This document shows, piece by piece, positions 21,004 to 29,633 of a stretch of DNA of 64,000 bases. The DNA lies in the NCBI RefSeq assembly GCF_028680575.1, contig NZ_JAPCKI010000017.1, positions 1-64,000 of the forward strand. The letters run 5' to 3'. This DNA is from Acidovorax benzenivorans (lineage in GTDB: Bacteria > Pseudomonadota > Gammaproteobacteria > Burkholderiales > Burkholderiaceae_C). The notes below the pieces were generated by a model. It was not told the origin of the DNA. It did not search any database and saw nothing but the letters and a program-made list of their open reading frames with translations. A program made the position numbers and the translations under genes. Position 1 is the first letter of the stretch; the number at the start of each line of letters is the position of its first letter.

Positions 21004-22554
21004 ATGAAAAGTCTGACCGAATACACCAGCTACGCAGATGCCCAGACCCACTTTGCGCCCGAGCGTTTGTGGGATCTTTTTGATGGAGACCGGACCGCGT
21101 TCAACATCGCACATGAGTGTGTGGACCGCCACGCCGGTGCGGGCCGCGATGCGGTGATCGTCTGCCGTGCCGACGGCGTGGACGAGACCATCACCTTTGA
21201 CGAACTCTCTCGGGACTCCGCCCGGTTTGCGCACTTCCTGGAAGGCCAGGGTGTCCAGCGCGGCGACCGTGTGGCGATCATGCTGGAGCCGTCGCGGGCC
21301 TTCTACACGGCCATGTTCGGCGTGATCAAGCGGGGCGCGATTGCCGTGCCGCTGTTCACCCTGTTTGGGCCCGACGGCGTGCGCCTGCGGGTGGGCGACT
21401 GCAAGCCGAGCCTGCTCATCACCAATGAAGAAAAGCGCGAAGTGGTCGCGGGTCTCGGTACCACGCCGTTTGAAGTGTTTGATGACGCCCTGTGGCGCAA
21501 GCTTGAGGCGCTGCCCTCCACTTACACAGCCCGTTCGCAGCCCGACGACCTTGCGGTTTTTCAGTACACGTCAGGCACCACCCGCGAGCTGCCCGAAGCC
21601 GTCAAGCACACCCACAAGGCCCTGGTCACGCTGATGGTGGCCGCTCTGTACGGCACAGGCCTGCGACCTGGCGACCGCTTCATGTGCCCTTCGTCTCCCG
21701 CCTGGGGCCATGGCCTGTGGCATGGCACGCTAGCGCCGCTGGCACTGGGGCTCACCATTGGTTGCTACAGCGGTCGGTTCAACCCCGAGCGGTTGCTGCA
21801 GGCGCTGTCGGTCCACCGGTTCACCAACATGTCAGCCGCCGCCACGCACTACCGCATGATGAAGAACTGTGGCAAAGCGGGTGACCACAGCTACTACTTC
21901 ACCAAGCTGTCCTTCACCGGCGAGCCCATCGACGACGACACGGCCAACTTCGTCCACGAGCGCTTTGGCCTCCCCGTGTGCAGCATGTATGGCACCACCG
22001 AGATCGGTGTGGTGCTGGTGAGCTACCCAGGTGCCAGCGACTTCCCGGTCAAACGCGGCTCGCTGGGCAAGGCCGTGCCGGGCATGCGGGTCGAGGTGCA
22101 TGACGCACAAGGGAATATCTGCCCGCCCGGCACCACGGGGCAGCTCATGGTCTTGCGGCGCGGCCAGTGGATTCCCACCAAGGACCTGGGCCGCTCCGAT
22201 GAAGACGGCTACTTCTTCCACGGCGGCCGCGCCGACGACGTGATCATTTCTGCTGGCTGGACCATGAGCGCCGTGGAGATCGAGAACGTCATCCTGATGC
22301 ATGAAGACGTGCTCGAAGCCGCCGTGATCGGTGTGCCCGACGAACTGCGCGGGCAGGTCGTCAAGGCCTTCGTTGTGTCCGGCCGCGAGCGCAGCGACGG
22401 CTTCATCGAAGAGGTCCAGAACCTCGTCAAGACCAAGCTCAGCCAGCACGAATACCCGCGCCACATCGTGTTCGTGGCAGAGCTGCCAAAAACCCCCGCA
22501 GGCAAGGTGCACCGCAAGGTGTTGCGGGACCGCGAAGCGGTCGCCTGCCCCTGA
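21004..22554 (+). CDS. AMP-dependent acyl-CoA synthetase/ligase
   Basis: A 516-residue adenylating enzyme of the acyl-CoA ligase superfamily. Motifs are the phosphate loop YTSGTTRELPEAVKHTHK (about 192-209, with Arg in place of the usual Gly after SGTT), SMYGTTEIG, the hinge region KDLGRSDEDGYFFHGGRADD and the C-terminal catalytic-Lys motif KTPAGKVHRKVLR. It would activate a carboxylic acid to its CoA thioester at the expense of ATP. It is the first gene of a rightward catabolic cluster (dehydratase, CoA-transferase, binding protein). The substrate is not evident. The ATG at 21004 begins the conserved N-terminus. Confidence 0.85.
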   Translation: MKSLTEYTSYADAQTHFAPERLWDLFDGDRTAFNIAHECVDRHAGAGRDAVIVCRADGVDETITFDELSRDSARFAHFLEGQGVQRGDRVAIMLEPSRAFYTAMFGVIKRGAIAVPLFTLFGPDGVRLRVGDCKPSLLITNEEKREVVAGLGTTPFEVFDDALWRKLEALPSTYTARSQPDDLAVFQYTSGTTRELPEAVKHTHKALVTLMVAALYGTGLRPGDRFMCPSSPAWGHGLWHGTLAPLALGLTIGCYSGRFNPERLLQALSVHRFTNMSAAATHYRMMKNCGKAGDHSYYFTKLSFTGEPIDDDTANFVHERFGLPVCSMYGTTEIGVVLVSYPGASDFPVKRGSLGKAVPGMRVEVHDAQGNICPPGTTGQLMVLRRGQWIPTKDLGRSDEDGYFFHGGRADDVIISAGWTMSAVEIENVILMHEDVLEAAVIGVPDELRGQVVKAFVVSGRERSDGFIEEVQNLVKTKLSQHEYPRHIVFVAELPKTPAGKVHRKVLRDREAVACP

Positions 22555-22604
22555 ATCCCTCACTGTTCCCTTCATCCCACCATCCACCACAAGGAGACTT
22601 CCCT

Positions 22605-23744
22605 ATGTCCACCGTTCCGCAGCGCAACTTCCCCAAAATCACCGACAGCGGCCTCGACGAATTGCGTGAGCGCATTGGCATCAAGATCGGCCAGCCGGCC
22701 GAGCCGTGGTGCCATGAGGCCACGCGTGACAACATCCGCCACTATGCGCATGGCATTGGCGACGACAACCCGCTGTGGTGCGACCCCGACTATGCGGCCA
22801 AAACCCACTATGGCGGCATCGTGGCCTTGCCAAGCTTTCTGTTTGCCACCAGCCGCATCGTGTCGGGCTACGTGGGCGGCCTGCCCGGTGTGCACGCCAT
22901 GTGGTCGGGTGCGGACTGGACATGGCACAAGCCCGTCCGCCGCAACGACGTGATTTCTACCGAATCGTCGCTCAAGGACCTGATCGAGCACCAGACGCGT
23001 TTTGCGGGCCGCGCCATCCAGCAGATCTACCACGTGGACTTCTTCAACCAAGATGGCGACAAGGTCGCCGAGGCTGACAGCTGGTGCTTCCGCACCGAGC
23101 GCGACCATGCCCGGGAGCAGGGCAGCAAGTACCTCAACGTGCGCGAACGCGGCCCGCGCCAGTACACCGACGAGGAGCTGAACGAGGCCTACAAGCTCTA
23201 CCGCAACGAGGAAGTGCGCGGCGCTGTGCCGCGTTATTGGGAGGATGTGAACGTGGGCGATGAGTTGCCCACCATGTTCAAGGGGCCGATGACCGTGACG
23301 GGCTTCATCGCCTATGCGCAGGGCTGGGGCGGCCTGTATATCCGCGCCAACAAGCTGGCCTGGAAGCTGATCGACGCGCATCCTGGCGTAGGCATCAAAA
23401 ACCGCTTCGGTGTTCCTGACGTGCCAGAGCGCGTGCACTGGGAAGAAGACTTTGCCCTCGAAGTGGGGGCCCCCGGTGCGTATGACTACGGGCCAGAGCG
23501 CACCTCGTGGCTGACGCACCACCTCACCAACTGGATGGGCGACACGGGCTTTCTGCACAAAGCAAGCTGCAAGATCCGCCGCCACAACCCCGAGGGCGAC
23601 ATGCTGTTCATCAAGGGCAAAGTCACGCGCAAGTTCGTGGAGAACGGCAAACACCTGGTCGAGATCGAGCAGGAGGCGCACAACCAGGACGGCGAGCTGT
23701 CCGTGCTCGGTGGTGGTGTGGTGGTGTTGCCCAGCCGCGGGTGA
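22605..23744 (+). CDS. MaoC-family acyl dehydratase, double hotdog
   Basis: A 379-residue protein with an N-terminal FAS1-like dehydratase hotdog (about 20-180) and a C-terminal MaoC-like half. Residues resembling the hydratase-2 motif are seen at RHYAHGIGDDNPLWCDPDYA, where Asp and His would form the active site. Such proteins hydrate or dehydrate enoyl/3-hydroxyacyl-CoA. It begins with a good AAGGAG at 22592 and follows the ligase by 50 bases in the same operon, so it probably acts on the ligase's CoA product after desaturation. Confidence 0.8.
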   Translation: MSTVPQRNFPKITDSGLDELRERIGIKIGQPAEPWCHEATRDNIRHYAHGIGDDNPLWCDPDYAAKTHYGGIVALPSFLFATSRIVSGYVGGLPGVHAMWSGADWTWHKPVRRNDVISTESSLKDLIEHQTRFAGRAIQQIYHVDFFNQDGDKVAEADSWCFRTERDHAREQGSKYLNVRERGPRQYTDEELNEAYKLYRNEEVRGAVPRYWEDVNVGDELPTMFKGPMTVTGFIAYAQGWGGLYIRANKLAWKLIDAHPGVGIKNRFGVPDVPERVHWEEDFALEVGAPGAYDYGPERTSWLTHHLTNWMGDTGFLHKASCKIRRHNPEGDMLFIKGKVTRKFVENGKHLVEIEQEAHNQDGELSVLGGGVVVLPSRG

Positions 23745-23752
23745 ATAGCCGC

Positions 23753-24955
23753 ATGACAAGCTTCAGCGCCACGGCGCTGGAGGGCCTGCGGGTGGTGGAC
23801 CTCACCCGCGTGCTCGCTGGCCCCCTTTGCACCCAGATGCTTGCCGACAACGGCGCCCAGGTGATCAAGGTCGAACCGCCAGGCGGTGACGAAACGCGGC
23901 ACCTGGGGCCTCCGTACGACGAGATGGGCCACTCCGCATACTTTGCCGCGCTCAACCGGGGCAAGAAAGCCATCAGTCTGGACCTGAGCCAGCCTGATGC
24001 GCAGGGGGTGCTGCACCGCCTGCTGCAGGAGGCCGATGTGCTGGTGGAGAACTTCCTGCCGGGCACCATGGAGAAGTGGGGCCTGGGCTACGAAGATGTG
24101 CTGGCCCGTCGTTACCCGCGCCTCATCTACTGCGCCATCTCGGGCTTCGGCCGCGACGGGCCGCTGGGCGGGCTGCCGGGCTATGACGCGGTGCTGCAGG
24201 CGCAATGCGGCCTGATGAGCATCAACGGTGAATCGGCCACAGGCGCCACACGCGTGGGTATCCCCATCGTGGACCACCTCACCGGTTACGTGGCGCTCAC
24301 TGGCATCCTCATGGCACTGTGCAGCCGACACCAAAGTGGTGTCGGGCAGCGGGTGGAAGCCACGCTGTATGACACGGCGCTCAGTCTGCTGCTGCCGCAT
24401 GCGTCGAATTGGTTCGCATCCAAAAAGACGCCGGGCCTGCTGGGCAGCGCACACCCCAACATTGCCCCGTACGATAAGTTCAAGGCACGCGACGGCCACG
24501 TGTTCATCGGCATTCTGAACGACGGCCAGTTCCGTAGGTTCTGCCAGCACATCGGGTGCACCAGTCTGCCCGGGGACCCGAGGTTTCTTTCCAACGCGGA
24601 CCGCATCGAACACCGCCAGGCGCTCAAGGACCTCATCGAGACGGCCATTGCCAGCACAGACAGCGAGCCGTTGTGCGAGGCTCTGATGCGTGTGGGTGTG
24701 CCCGCCGGGGTGGTGAACGATGTTTCGCAGGCCTTGACCCAGGCGCATTGTGCGCACCGCCAGATGGTCATCCGGCAGGGGGCTTTCACGGCGCTGCGGG
24801 GACCGGCGCGGCTGTACGGAACCCCGGCCATGCCGGGGGCTCCGCCACCGGATTTCAGCCAACATGCCGATGAGGTGCTGGCCGATCTCGGATTCAATGA
24901 CGCCCAGAGGCAGGACTTGTACAGCCGGGGCATTGCCCGCACTCGCCCTCTCTGA
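23753..24955 (+). CDS. family III CoA-transferase (CaiB/BaiF type)
   Basis: A 400-residue enzyme with the family N-terminus LEGLRVVDLTRVLAGPLCTQMLADNGAQVIKVE. The catalytic Asp is expected in the conserved LVENFLPGTMEKWGLG/YDAVLQA region, and GQRVEATLYDTAL lies in the small domain. It moves CoA between carboxylic acids, possibly an alternative activation route to the AMP-ligase. The ATG at 23753 lies 8 bases after the dehydratase stop, indicating co-transcription. Donor and acceptor acids are unknown. Confidence 0.88.
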   Translation: MTSFSATALEGLRVVDLTRVLAGPLCTQMLADNGAQVIKVEPPGGDETRHLGPPYDEMGHSAYFAALNRGKKAISLDLSQPDAQGVLHRLLQEADVLVENFLPGTMEKWGLGYEDVLARRYPRLIYCAISGFGRDGPLGGLPGYDAVLQAQCGLMSINGESATGATRVGIPIVDHLTGYVALTGILMALCSRHQSGVGQRVEATLYDTALSLLLPHASNWFASKKTPGLLGSAHPNIAPYDKFKARDGHVFIGILNDGQFRRFCQHIGCTSLPGDPRFLSNADRIEHRQALKDLIETAIASTDSEPLCEALMRVGVPAGVVNDVSQALTQAHCAHRQMVIRQGAFTALRGPARLYGTPAMPGAPPPDFSQHADEVLADLGFNDAQRQDLYSRGIARTRPL

Positions 24956-24987
24956 TCTGCAGACCAAAAAAATACCAGGAGACAAGC

Positions 24988-25962
24988 ATGCGATCCATCG
25001 CTGCCATCATGACGGCTGCCAGTTTGATTTCAACAGCTGCGGCCACCCAGGCGCAAGCCCAGCTACCCCCTTACCCCGCCAAACCCATCCGAATCATCGT
25101 GGCCTACGCGGCGGGGCAGGGCACTGATGTGGCGACCCGGCTGCTGGGTGAGCAGCTCTCCCGAGAGCTGGGCCAGCCCTTTGTGGTGGAGAACAAGGCC
25201 GGCGCGGGCGGCATCCTGGGGACTGAGCTGGCCGCGCAGGCGGCCGGGGACGGCTACACCCTGACGATGGGTACTAATGCCACCCATGTCCTGAACCAGT
25301 ATCTCTATGCCAAGATGCCGTTCGACCCCGAGAAGGACTTCGAGCCGGTTGTGATGGTGGGCACCTTCCCGATGGTGATTGCGGCGGGCTCCGGCACACC
25401 GTACCGTGCGGTGGGTGACGTACTGGATGCCGTAAAACGCACGCCAGGCTCCAGCGATATAGCCATGCCCAGCACCTCCGCGCGTTTGGTGCTGGAGTTT
25501 CTGAAAGAGCGCTCGGGCGTCCCGCTGTTCGGCATACCGTACAAGGGCTCGGGCAGCGCGATGACCGATGTGCTCGGTGGCCAGCTGGCGGTGACGATAG
25601 ACACTCCGCTGGCATTGCGCCCGCACCTGGCTGCGGGCAAGCTGCGCGCCATCGGCGTTACCTCTGCGTCGGCGAGCAGCCTGGTGCCCGGGGTCAAGCC
25701 GGTGGCCGAGCAAGGGTATCCCGGCTTTGAATTTGTCGCCTGGAATGCGCTCTACGCCCCCAAGGGTACGCCCGCCGAAATCACCAAGCTGCTCAATGCC
25801 GCTGTCAACAAGGTGCTGGCCCGGCCCGAAGTGCGCCAGCGCCTGCTGGAACTGGGCTTTGAACCTGCCGGAGGCACTCCGGCAGCGCTGGGTGATTTTG
25901 CAAAGAAGGAGCGCCAGCGTTGGGCGCCCATCATCAAGGCGGCGGGCATTCGGGCGGATTGA
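24988..25962 (+). CDS. Bug-family (TctC-like) periplasmic solute-binding protein
   Basis: A 324-residue protein. The signal peptide of about 24 residues ends at AQAQL, followed by the Bug signature YPAKPIRIIVAYAAGQGTDVATRLL and ENKAGAGGILGTELAAQA. Bug proteins bind carboxylates and are extremely numerous in Comamonadaceae. No TctA/TctB membrane genes are adjacent, so an orphan receptor or one serving a distant permease is likely. GGAGACA precedes the ATG. Placement in the acyl-CoA cluster suggests it captures the carboxylic acid degraded by this cluster. Confidence 0.9.
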   Translation: MRSIAAIMTAASLISTAAATQAQAQLPPYPAKPIRIIVAYAAGQGTDVATRLLGEQLSRELGQPFVVENKAGAGGILGTELAAQAAGDGYTLTMGTNATHVLNQYLYAKMPFDPEKDFEPVVMVGTFPMVIAAGSGTPYRAVGDVLDAVKRTPGSSDIAMPSTSARLVLEFLKERSGVPLFGIPYKGSGSAMTDVLGGQLAVTIDTPLALRPHLAAGKLRAIGVTSASASSLVPGVKPVAEQGYPGFEFVAWNALYAPKGTPAEITKLLNAAVNKVLARPEVRQRLLELGFEPAGGTPAALGDFAKKERQRWAPIIKAAGIRAD

Positions 25963-25975
25963 AAGCCCCGTCCGC

Positions 25976-26377
25976 TCAAGAGTCCACTTGAAAAGTGCCT
26001 GGGAAGAGGTTCCCGGGCACTTCTATGGTGGCTGGTGCGTAGCGCAGTTGGGCGCGCATCAACGGGGTGCCACTCGTCTGGCCACGTTCTTCGCACCAGG
26101 CCTCGATGGCAACACACGCATCCCGCGCGCTGCTGGACAACAGATGGCCGGTGAAGGTCACACATTGGCCCAGCCGAGGCCGGGCCAACAGCGTGACATC
26201 CGCCAGCCCTACCAATTCAACCGGGGCCCGAAAATGTTGCCCTGGGAGCACAGCCCCCGCTTGGTCCATTTTGGCCAGCAGCCAGCCCGTGGGCACCTGG
26301 CCGCTGGCGTCGATGTCAGCGGGCATGGTGATAGTTTTGAGCAGGGTCTGCACCGCTGCTGCGTGGTGCGCCGACAT
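25976..26377 (-). CDS. YciA-like acyl-CoA thioesterase (hotdog)
   Basis: A 133-residue hotdog protein. LLKTITMPADIDASGQVPTGWLLAKMDQAG corresponds to the YciA helix region with the catalytic Asp, although the usual Gly-Gly before Trp is PTG. It would hydrolyse acyl-CoA thioesters and release CoA. The ATG at 26377 has GGAGGGAG upstream, and the IclR gene ends 2 bases before, so the two are co-transcribed. The last codons contain the terminator-like hairpin of the convergent tctC-type gene. Confidence 0.72.
   Translation of the reverse strand: MSAHHAAAVQTLLKTITMPADIDASGQVPTGWLLAKMDQAGAVLPGQHFRAPVELVGLADVTLLARPRLGQCVTFTGHLLSSSARDACVAIEAWCEERGQTSGTPLMRAQLRYAPATIEVPGNLFPGTFQVDS
25993..26022 (+). 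terminator. hairpin downstream of the Bug gene, inside the opposite thioesterase CDS
   Basis: AAGTGCCTGGGAA and TTCCCGGGCACTT form a 13-bp stem with one T-G wobble and a 4-base loop, 30 bases after the rightward stop. The following T-run is poor. The hairpin lies wholly within the 3' coding end of the leftward thioesterase gene. Confidence 0.45.
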
Positions 26378-26379
26378 CG

Positions 26380-27192
26380 TCAACTCCCTCCCAGCAGGCG
26401 CGCCAGATCGGCCGCCTCCCGCTGCATCACCTGGGCCAGTTGCTGCACCACGGCCGCACCCATCTGGCTGCTGAGTCCGACCACCACCAGGGTGTGAACC
26501 AGTCGCCCCCCAGGCGCAAACACGGGCACAGCCACCACCGTGATGCCCGCCATGAAGTTGTCGCGGTCCAGGCTCCAGCCCCGGGACCGCGTCAGCTCGA
26601 CCTCCTTCTTCCAGCCGGTGAAGGTGGGGGACTTGTCCCACACCACCTGGGCAAATTTTTCTTTCAGTGAGGGCCAGGTTTCACCGCTGTAAGCCGCAAT
26701 CAGCCGCCCGGTGGCGCTGACCAGCGTGTCGAACTGGCTGCCCACGTCGGTGTGTACGCGAAACGGCTGGCTGGAGCGCGACAGCGCCAGCACCATCACC
26801 GTTTGCCGCGCGGTGATCTCCACGCCCATGGCCGTCACGCCGAACTGCGCGGCCAGGCGATCGAGCACCGGCTGCACCAACTGCGTGAAGCCGCCGCCCT
26901 CCAGCACGCTGCGCGCCAGGCTGATCATGCCGGTGCCCAGCGCGTAGCGCTTGGTGCCGGGGTCGAGCGTGACCAGGTCTTCAGCCACCAGTACCCGCAG
27001 GATGTGCAGGCAGGTGCTCGGCACCAGGTGCAATGCCTCGGCCACTGTCTTCAGTGTGAGCGGCTGCTTGTGCTCACCCAGCAGCCGCAGGATGGCGATG
27101 GAGCGCGTGACGGCGGGCACGGGCCGCACTCGCACACCTTTGGCGGGCTTGGATTCGGCAGGCTGCGGTGCGGGCTTGGAGCGGGTGGCCAT
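26380..27192 (-). CDS. IclR-family transcriptional regulator
   Basis: A 270-residue regulator. A basic N-terminal tail leads to a winged helix-turn-helix (AVTRSIAILRLLGEHKQPLTLKTVAEAL, about 27-54, recognition LVPSTCLHILRVL). A GAF-like IclR effector domain follows (ALGTGMISLARSV onward). The ATG at 27192 gives a normal length; an upstream in-frame extension is ignored. It forms a leftward pair with the thioesterase and faces the acyl-CoA operon, so it probably senses an aromatic or carboxylic acid of that pathway. Confidence 0.85.
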   Translation of the reverse strand: MATRSKPAPQPAESKPAKGVRVRPVPAVTRSIAILRLLGEHKQPLTLKTVAEALHLVPSTCLHILRVLVAEDLVTLDPGTKRYALGTGMISLARSVLEGGGFTQLVQPVLDRLAAQFGVTAMGVEITARQTVMVLALSRSSQPFRVHTDVGSQFDTLVSATGRLIAAYSGETWPSLKEKFAQVVWDKSPTFTGWKKEVELTRSRGWSLDRDNFMAGITVVAVPVFAPGGRLVHTLVVVGLSSQMGAAVVQQLAQVMQREAADLARLLGGS

Positions 27193-27409
27193 GTGGGTAT
27201 TCTTGGGCTTCAAACCCGCAAGCGTAAACCCATTTATGGCTGTATCAACCGCAGCGCTGTGGTGCGGTCGGGTGCCGAACATGGCCATCAGGCTGTGGTG
27301 TGCGGGAATGTCCAAGGCGCGCTCCTTGTCTGGATACAAAGAAATTTCAGCTGCAATGTGGCGGCCGGGTGGGGCCGTTGAGTGGCAGGCCGACTCCCAT
27401 TTCGCGGCT

Positions 27410-27820
27410 TCACGGCTTCATGACTTTCAGCAGGGCATGGGCCGTGAGCACCAGGCTCTCGCCCGTGCGCAACTCTCCCCGCATAAAGACCAGGCTGCCG
27501 GTGCGCTGTATCACTTCGGCCCGTGCTTCGACAAACTGGCCGGGCCGCACAGGGCTCACAAAGTGGGAGTCCAGCTGCAGCGTGACGCAGGGGGTGCGAT
27601 CACAGGCTTCCCAGGCCACTGCACTGAGTGCATGGTCCACCAAGGTCATCAGTGCGCCACCATGGGCCGTACCAGCAGGGTTGAGGTGCTCGGAGTCAAC
27701 CGCAATGCCGTAGGCCCAGCCATGCTCTTCTCGCTTGGCCCACAGCGGTCCTGCATGTTGGATGAAACCGGTCAGGTGGCGGGCCTTCCAGCCCACGCCT
27801 GGGAGAGAGAGGGTATCGGG
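27410..27820 (-). CDS. PaaI-type hotdog thioesterase
   Basis: A 136-residue hotdog-fold protein with the PaaI signature HLNPAGTAHGGALMTLVDHALSAVA, where the Asn and Gly-rich helix form the active site. It then has VTLQLDSHFVSPVRPGQFVEARAEV. It hydrolyses (hydroxy)acyl- or aryl-CoA esters. The GTG at 27820 has GAGGAG eight bases upstream and is preferred over another GTG at 27850. It follows the same orientation as the IclR/YciA-like pair and lies downstream of a clear palindrome at 27863-27897. Confidence 0.78.
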   Translation of the reverse strand, partial: PDTLSLPGVGWKARHLTGFIQHAGPLWAKREEHGWAYGIAVDSEHLNPAGTAHGGALMTLVDHALSAVAWEACDRTPCVTLQLDSHFVSPVRPGQFVEARAEVIQRTGSLVFMRGELRTGESLVLTAHALLKVMKP

Positions 27821-27862
27821 CACTTGGGGACTCCTCACACCTGTTGGCACAGCATAAATGAA

Positions 27863-27897
27863 ATTGTACTAACAAATAAAAATTGTATTAGTACAAT
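27863..27897. promoter_or_regulatory. long inverted repeat upstream of the PaaI-type gene
   Basis: ATTGTACTAA (27863-27872) and TTAGTACAAT (27888-27897) are exact reverse complements separated by 15 AT-rich bases, in an island of low GC just upstream of the thioesterase start. The centre-to-centre distance is 25 bases. It is likely a regulator-binding site, or two half-sites; the regulator is unknown. Confidence 0.55.
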
Positions 27898-28017
27898 AAA
27901 ATCTAAAACGTGCGCAAGCGTCGCTGGTGCGCTCAAACCATCGGGAGCGTGGAAGACCAGGGGGCGTCCGGCCGTGAAGGCCGGGACGCAGGAACCGCTA
28001 CGGGGTTTGTGAACAGG

Positions 28018-28911
28018 CTATTGAGGCAGCTGCACCGTCTCCGCCAGATGCCCGTACACCGTTGCAATGCGCCGCAGGTGCCGAGACTCGGGGTGCGTCA
28101 GCAGCCACAGCTCGTTGTCGCATTCGGGTAGCGACCCGGTGAGCGGACGCAGGTCGCTGCGGCCCTGCGCCAGGAAGGTGGGCAACACGCCCACGCCCGC
28201 GCCCCGGGCCACCAGTTCCATCACGGTGAGCAGGCTGTTCACGCGGTAGGTGGGTTGTACCTTGGGGTATTGCTTTTTGCGCCACCGCACCGAGGGGTGA
28301 TCGGGCATGGAGTCGTCGGGTGCTATCCAGGCCGCGCGGCCAGCTTCTACAGCAGACAGGGCCACCGGGCTTGCGGCAGCGGTGTACAGCGCCGAGCGGA
28401 TCATGCCCAGTTGCCGCCCCACCAGGTGCTGCGGCGGGCGCTTGGTGGCGCGCACGGCAATGTCGGTGTCGCGCCGCGTCAGGCTCACCAGCTCGTTACC
28501 TGCATGCAGTTCGTACACCAGGGCCGGGTGGCGGGGCTGCAGCACCTGCAGCGCGGGAGCGATCAGGCCCTGCAGGATGGTGTCGGTGGTGGAGATGCGC
28601 ACCGTGCCCGAGACCTGCTCGGGCTGCGCCTGCGCGGCAGTGCGGGCGGCCTCCAGGGCGGCTTCCACGCGCTCGGCCTGCTCGGCCAGGGCCTGGGCCA
28701 GCTCCGAGGCGCGGTAGCCCGCGCGCGAGCGCTCGAACAGCGGCTGGCCCAGCCCACGTTCGATGCGCTGGATGGCGCGGAACACGGTGGACGCATCCAC
28801 GTCCAGCCGCTCACCGGCCGCCGCCAGCGTGCCGGTGCGCGCCATCGCCAGCAGCACCTCCAGCTCGGCGGCGCCCAGGCGGTATTGCGATGATGCAATG
28901 GTTGATTTCAT
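28018..28911 (-). CDS. LysR-family transcriptional regulator
   Basis: A 297-residue LysR protein. The winged helix-turn-helix is in residues of about 10-70 (LEVLLAMARTGTLAAAGERLDVDASTVFRAIQRIERGLGQPLFER), followed by a periplasmic-binding-like effector domain from about 95. It is divergent from the two glutathione transferase genes, the usual LysR arrangement, so it probably controls them. The ATG at 28911 is followed directly by the conserved helix. The effector is unknown. Confidence 0.88.
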   Translation of the reverse strand: MKSTIASSQYRLGAAELEVLLAMARTGTLAAAGERLDVDASTVFRAIQRIERGLGQPLFERSRAGYRASELAQALAEQAERVEAALEAARTAAQAQPEQVSGTVRISTTDTILQGLIAPALQVLQPRHPALVYELHAGNELVSLTRRDTDIAVRATKRPPQHLVGRQLGMIRSALYTAAASPVALSAVEAGRAAWIAPDDSMPDHPSVRWRKKQYPKVQPTYRVNSLLTVMELVARGAGVGVLPTFLAQGRSDLRPLTGSLPECDNELWLLTHPESRHLRRIATVYGHLAETVQLPQ

Positions 28912-29024
28912 GGGTGCTTATTTTGTTTGCGCAGGTGCAATCATAAATTCTGCCTGTCGCCCTTGCCACCGTGTGTTCAGGGGCGATGTTTTCAACCCCT
29001 TTTTTGCACAGAAAGCCCCGCCAC

Positions 29025-29633
29025 ATGAAGCTCTACTACGCCCCCGGCGCCTGCTCGCTCGCCGTCCACATCGCGCTGCGCGAGGTGGGCGTTTCGTTCG
29101 ATCTGGTCAAAGTCGATTTGGCGCACCACTCCACCGAGACCGGTGCCAGCTACCTCGACATCTCCCCGCGCGGCTATGTGCCCTTGCTGGAACTGGACGA
29201 CCAGTCTCGCCACACCGAAGGCGCGGCGCTGCTGCAGTACGTGGCCGACCTGGACCCGGCGCAGGCGCTGATCGGCAAGCCCGGCTCGCGCGAGCGCCTG
29301 GCCGTGCTGGAGTGGCTCACCTTCATCAGCACCGAGCTGCACAAGGGCTTCAGCCCCTGGCTGTGGCACAAGGAAACGGCCGACTCCACGCGCCAAGCTG
29401 CCAAGGCCAAGCTGGCCGCGCGTTTTGCGGAGATGGATGGCGTGCTGTCGCGCAGCGACTTCCTGGCGGGCGCCTACAGCGTGGCCGATGCGTATGGCTT
29501 CACCATCGTCAACTGGGCCCACCTGCTGGGCATGCCGCTCACGGCCTACCCACACCTGCAGGCCTGGATGGCGCGCGTGGCGGCCCGCCCGCAGGTGCAG
29601 GCTGCGCTGCGCGCCGAGGGGCTGGCATCGTGA
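29025..29633 (+). CDS. beta-class-like glutathione S-transferase
   Basis: A 202-residue protein. The thioredoxin-like N-domain begins MKLYYAPGACSLAVHIALRE, the classic bacterial beta-class start with the catalytic Cys10, and the helical C-domain starts at about residue 87. It conjugates glutathione to electrophiles in the cytoplasm. The ATG at 29025 starts the conserved strand. Its stop overlaps the GTG start of the next GST gene (GTGA), so both are translated together; the divergent LysR gene is the likely regulator. Confidence 0.9.
   Translation: MKLYYAPGACSLAVHIALREVGVSFDLVKVDLAHHSTETGASYLDISPRGYVPLLELDDQSRHTEGAALLQYVADLDPAQALIGKPGSRERLAVLEWLTFISTELHKGFSPWLWHKETADSTRQAAKAKLAARFAEMDGVLSRSDFLAGAYSVADAYGFTIVNWAHLLGMPLTAYPHLQAWMARVAARPQVQAALRAEGLAS

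Noticed and set aside
27964..27991. A hairpin GCGTCCGGCC...GGCCGGGACGC between the LysR and PaaI-type genes as a terminator.
   Set aside because: The stem is good but has one bulge and no T-run on either strand, so termination is not supported enough to list.
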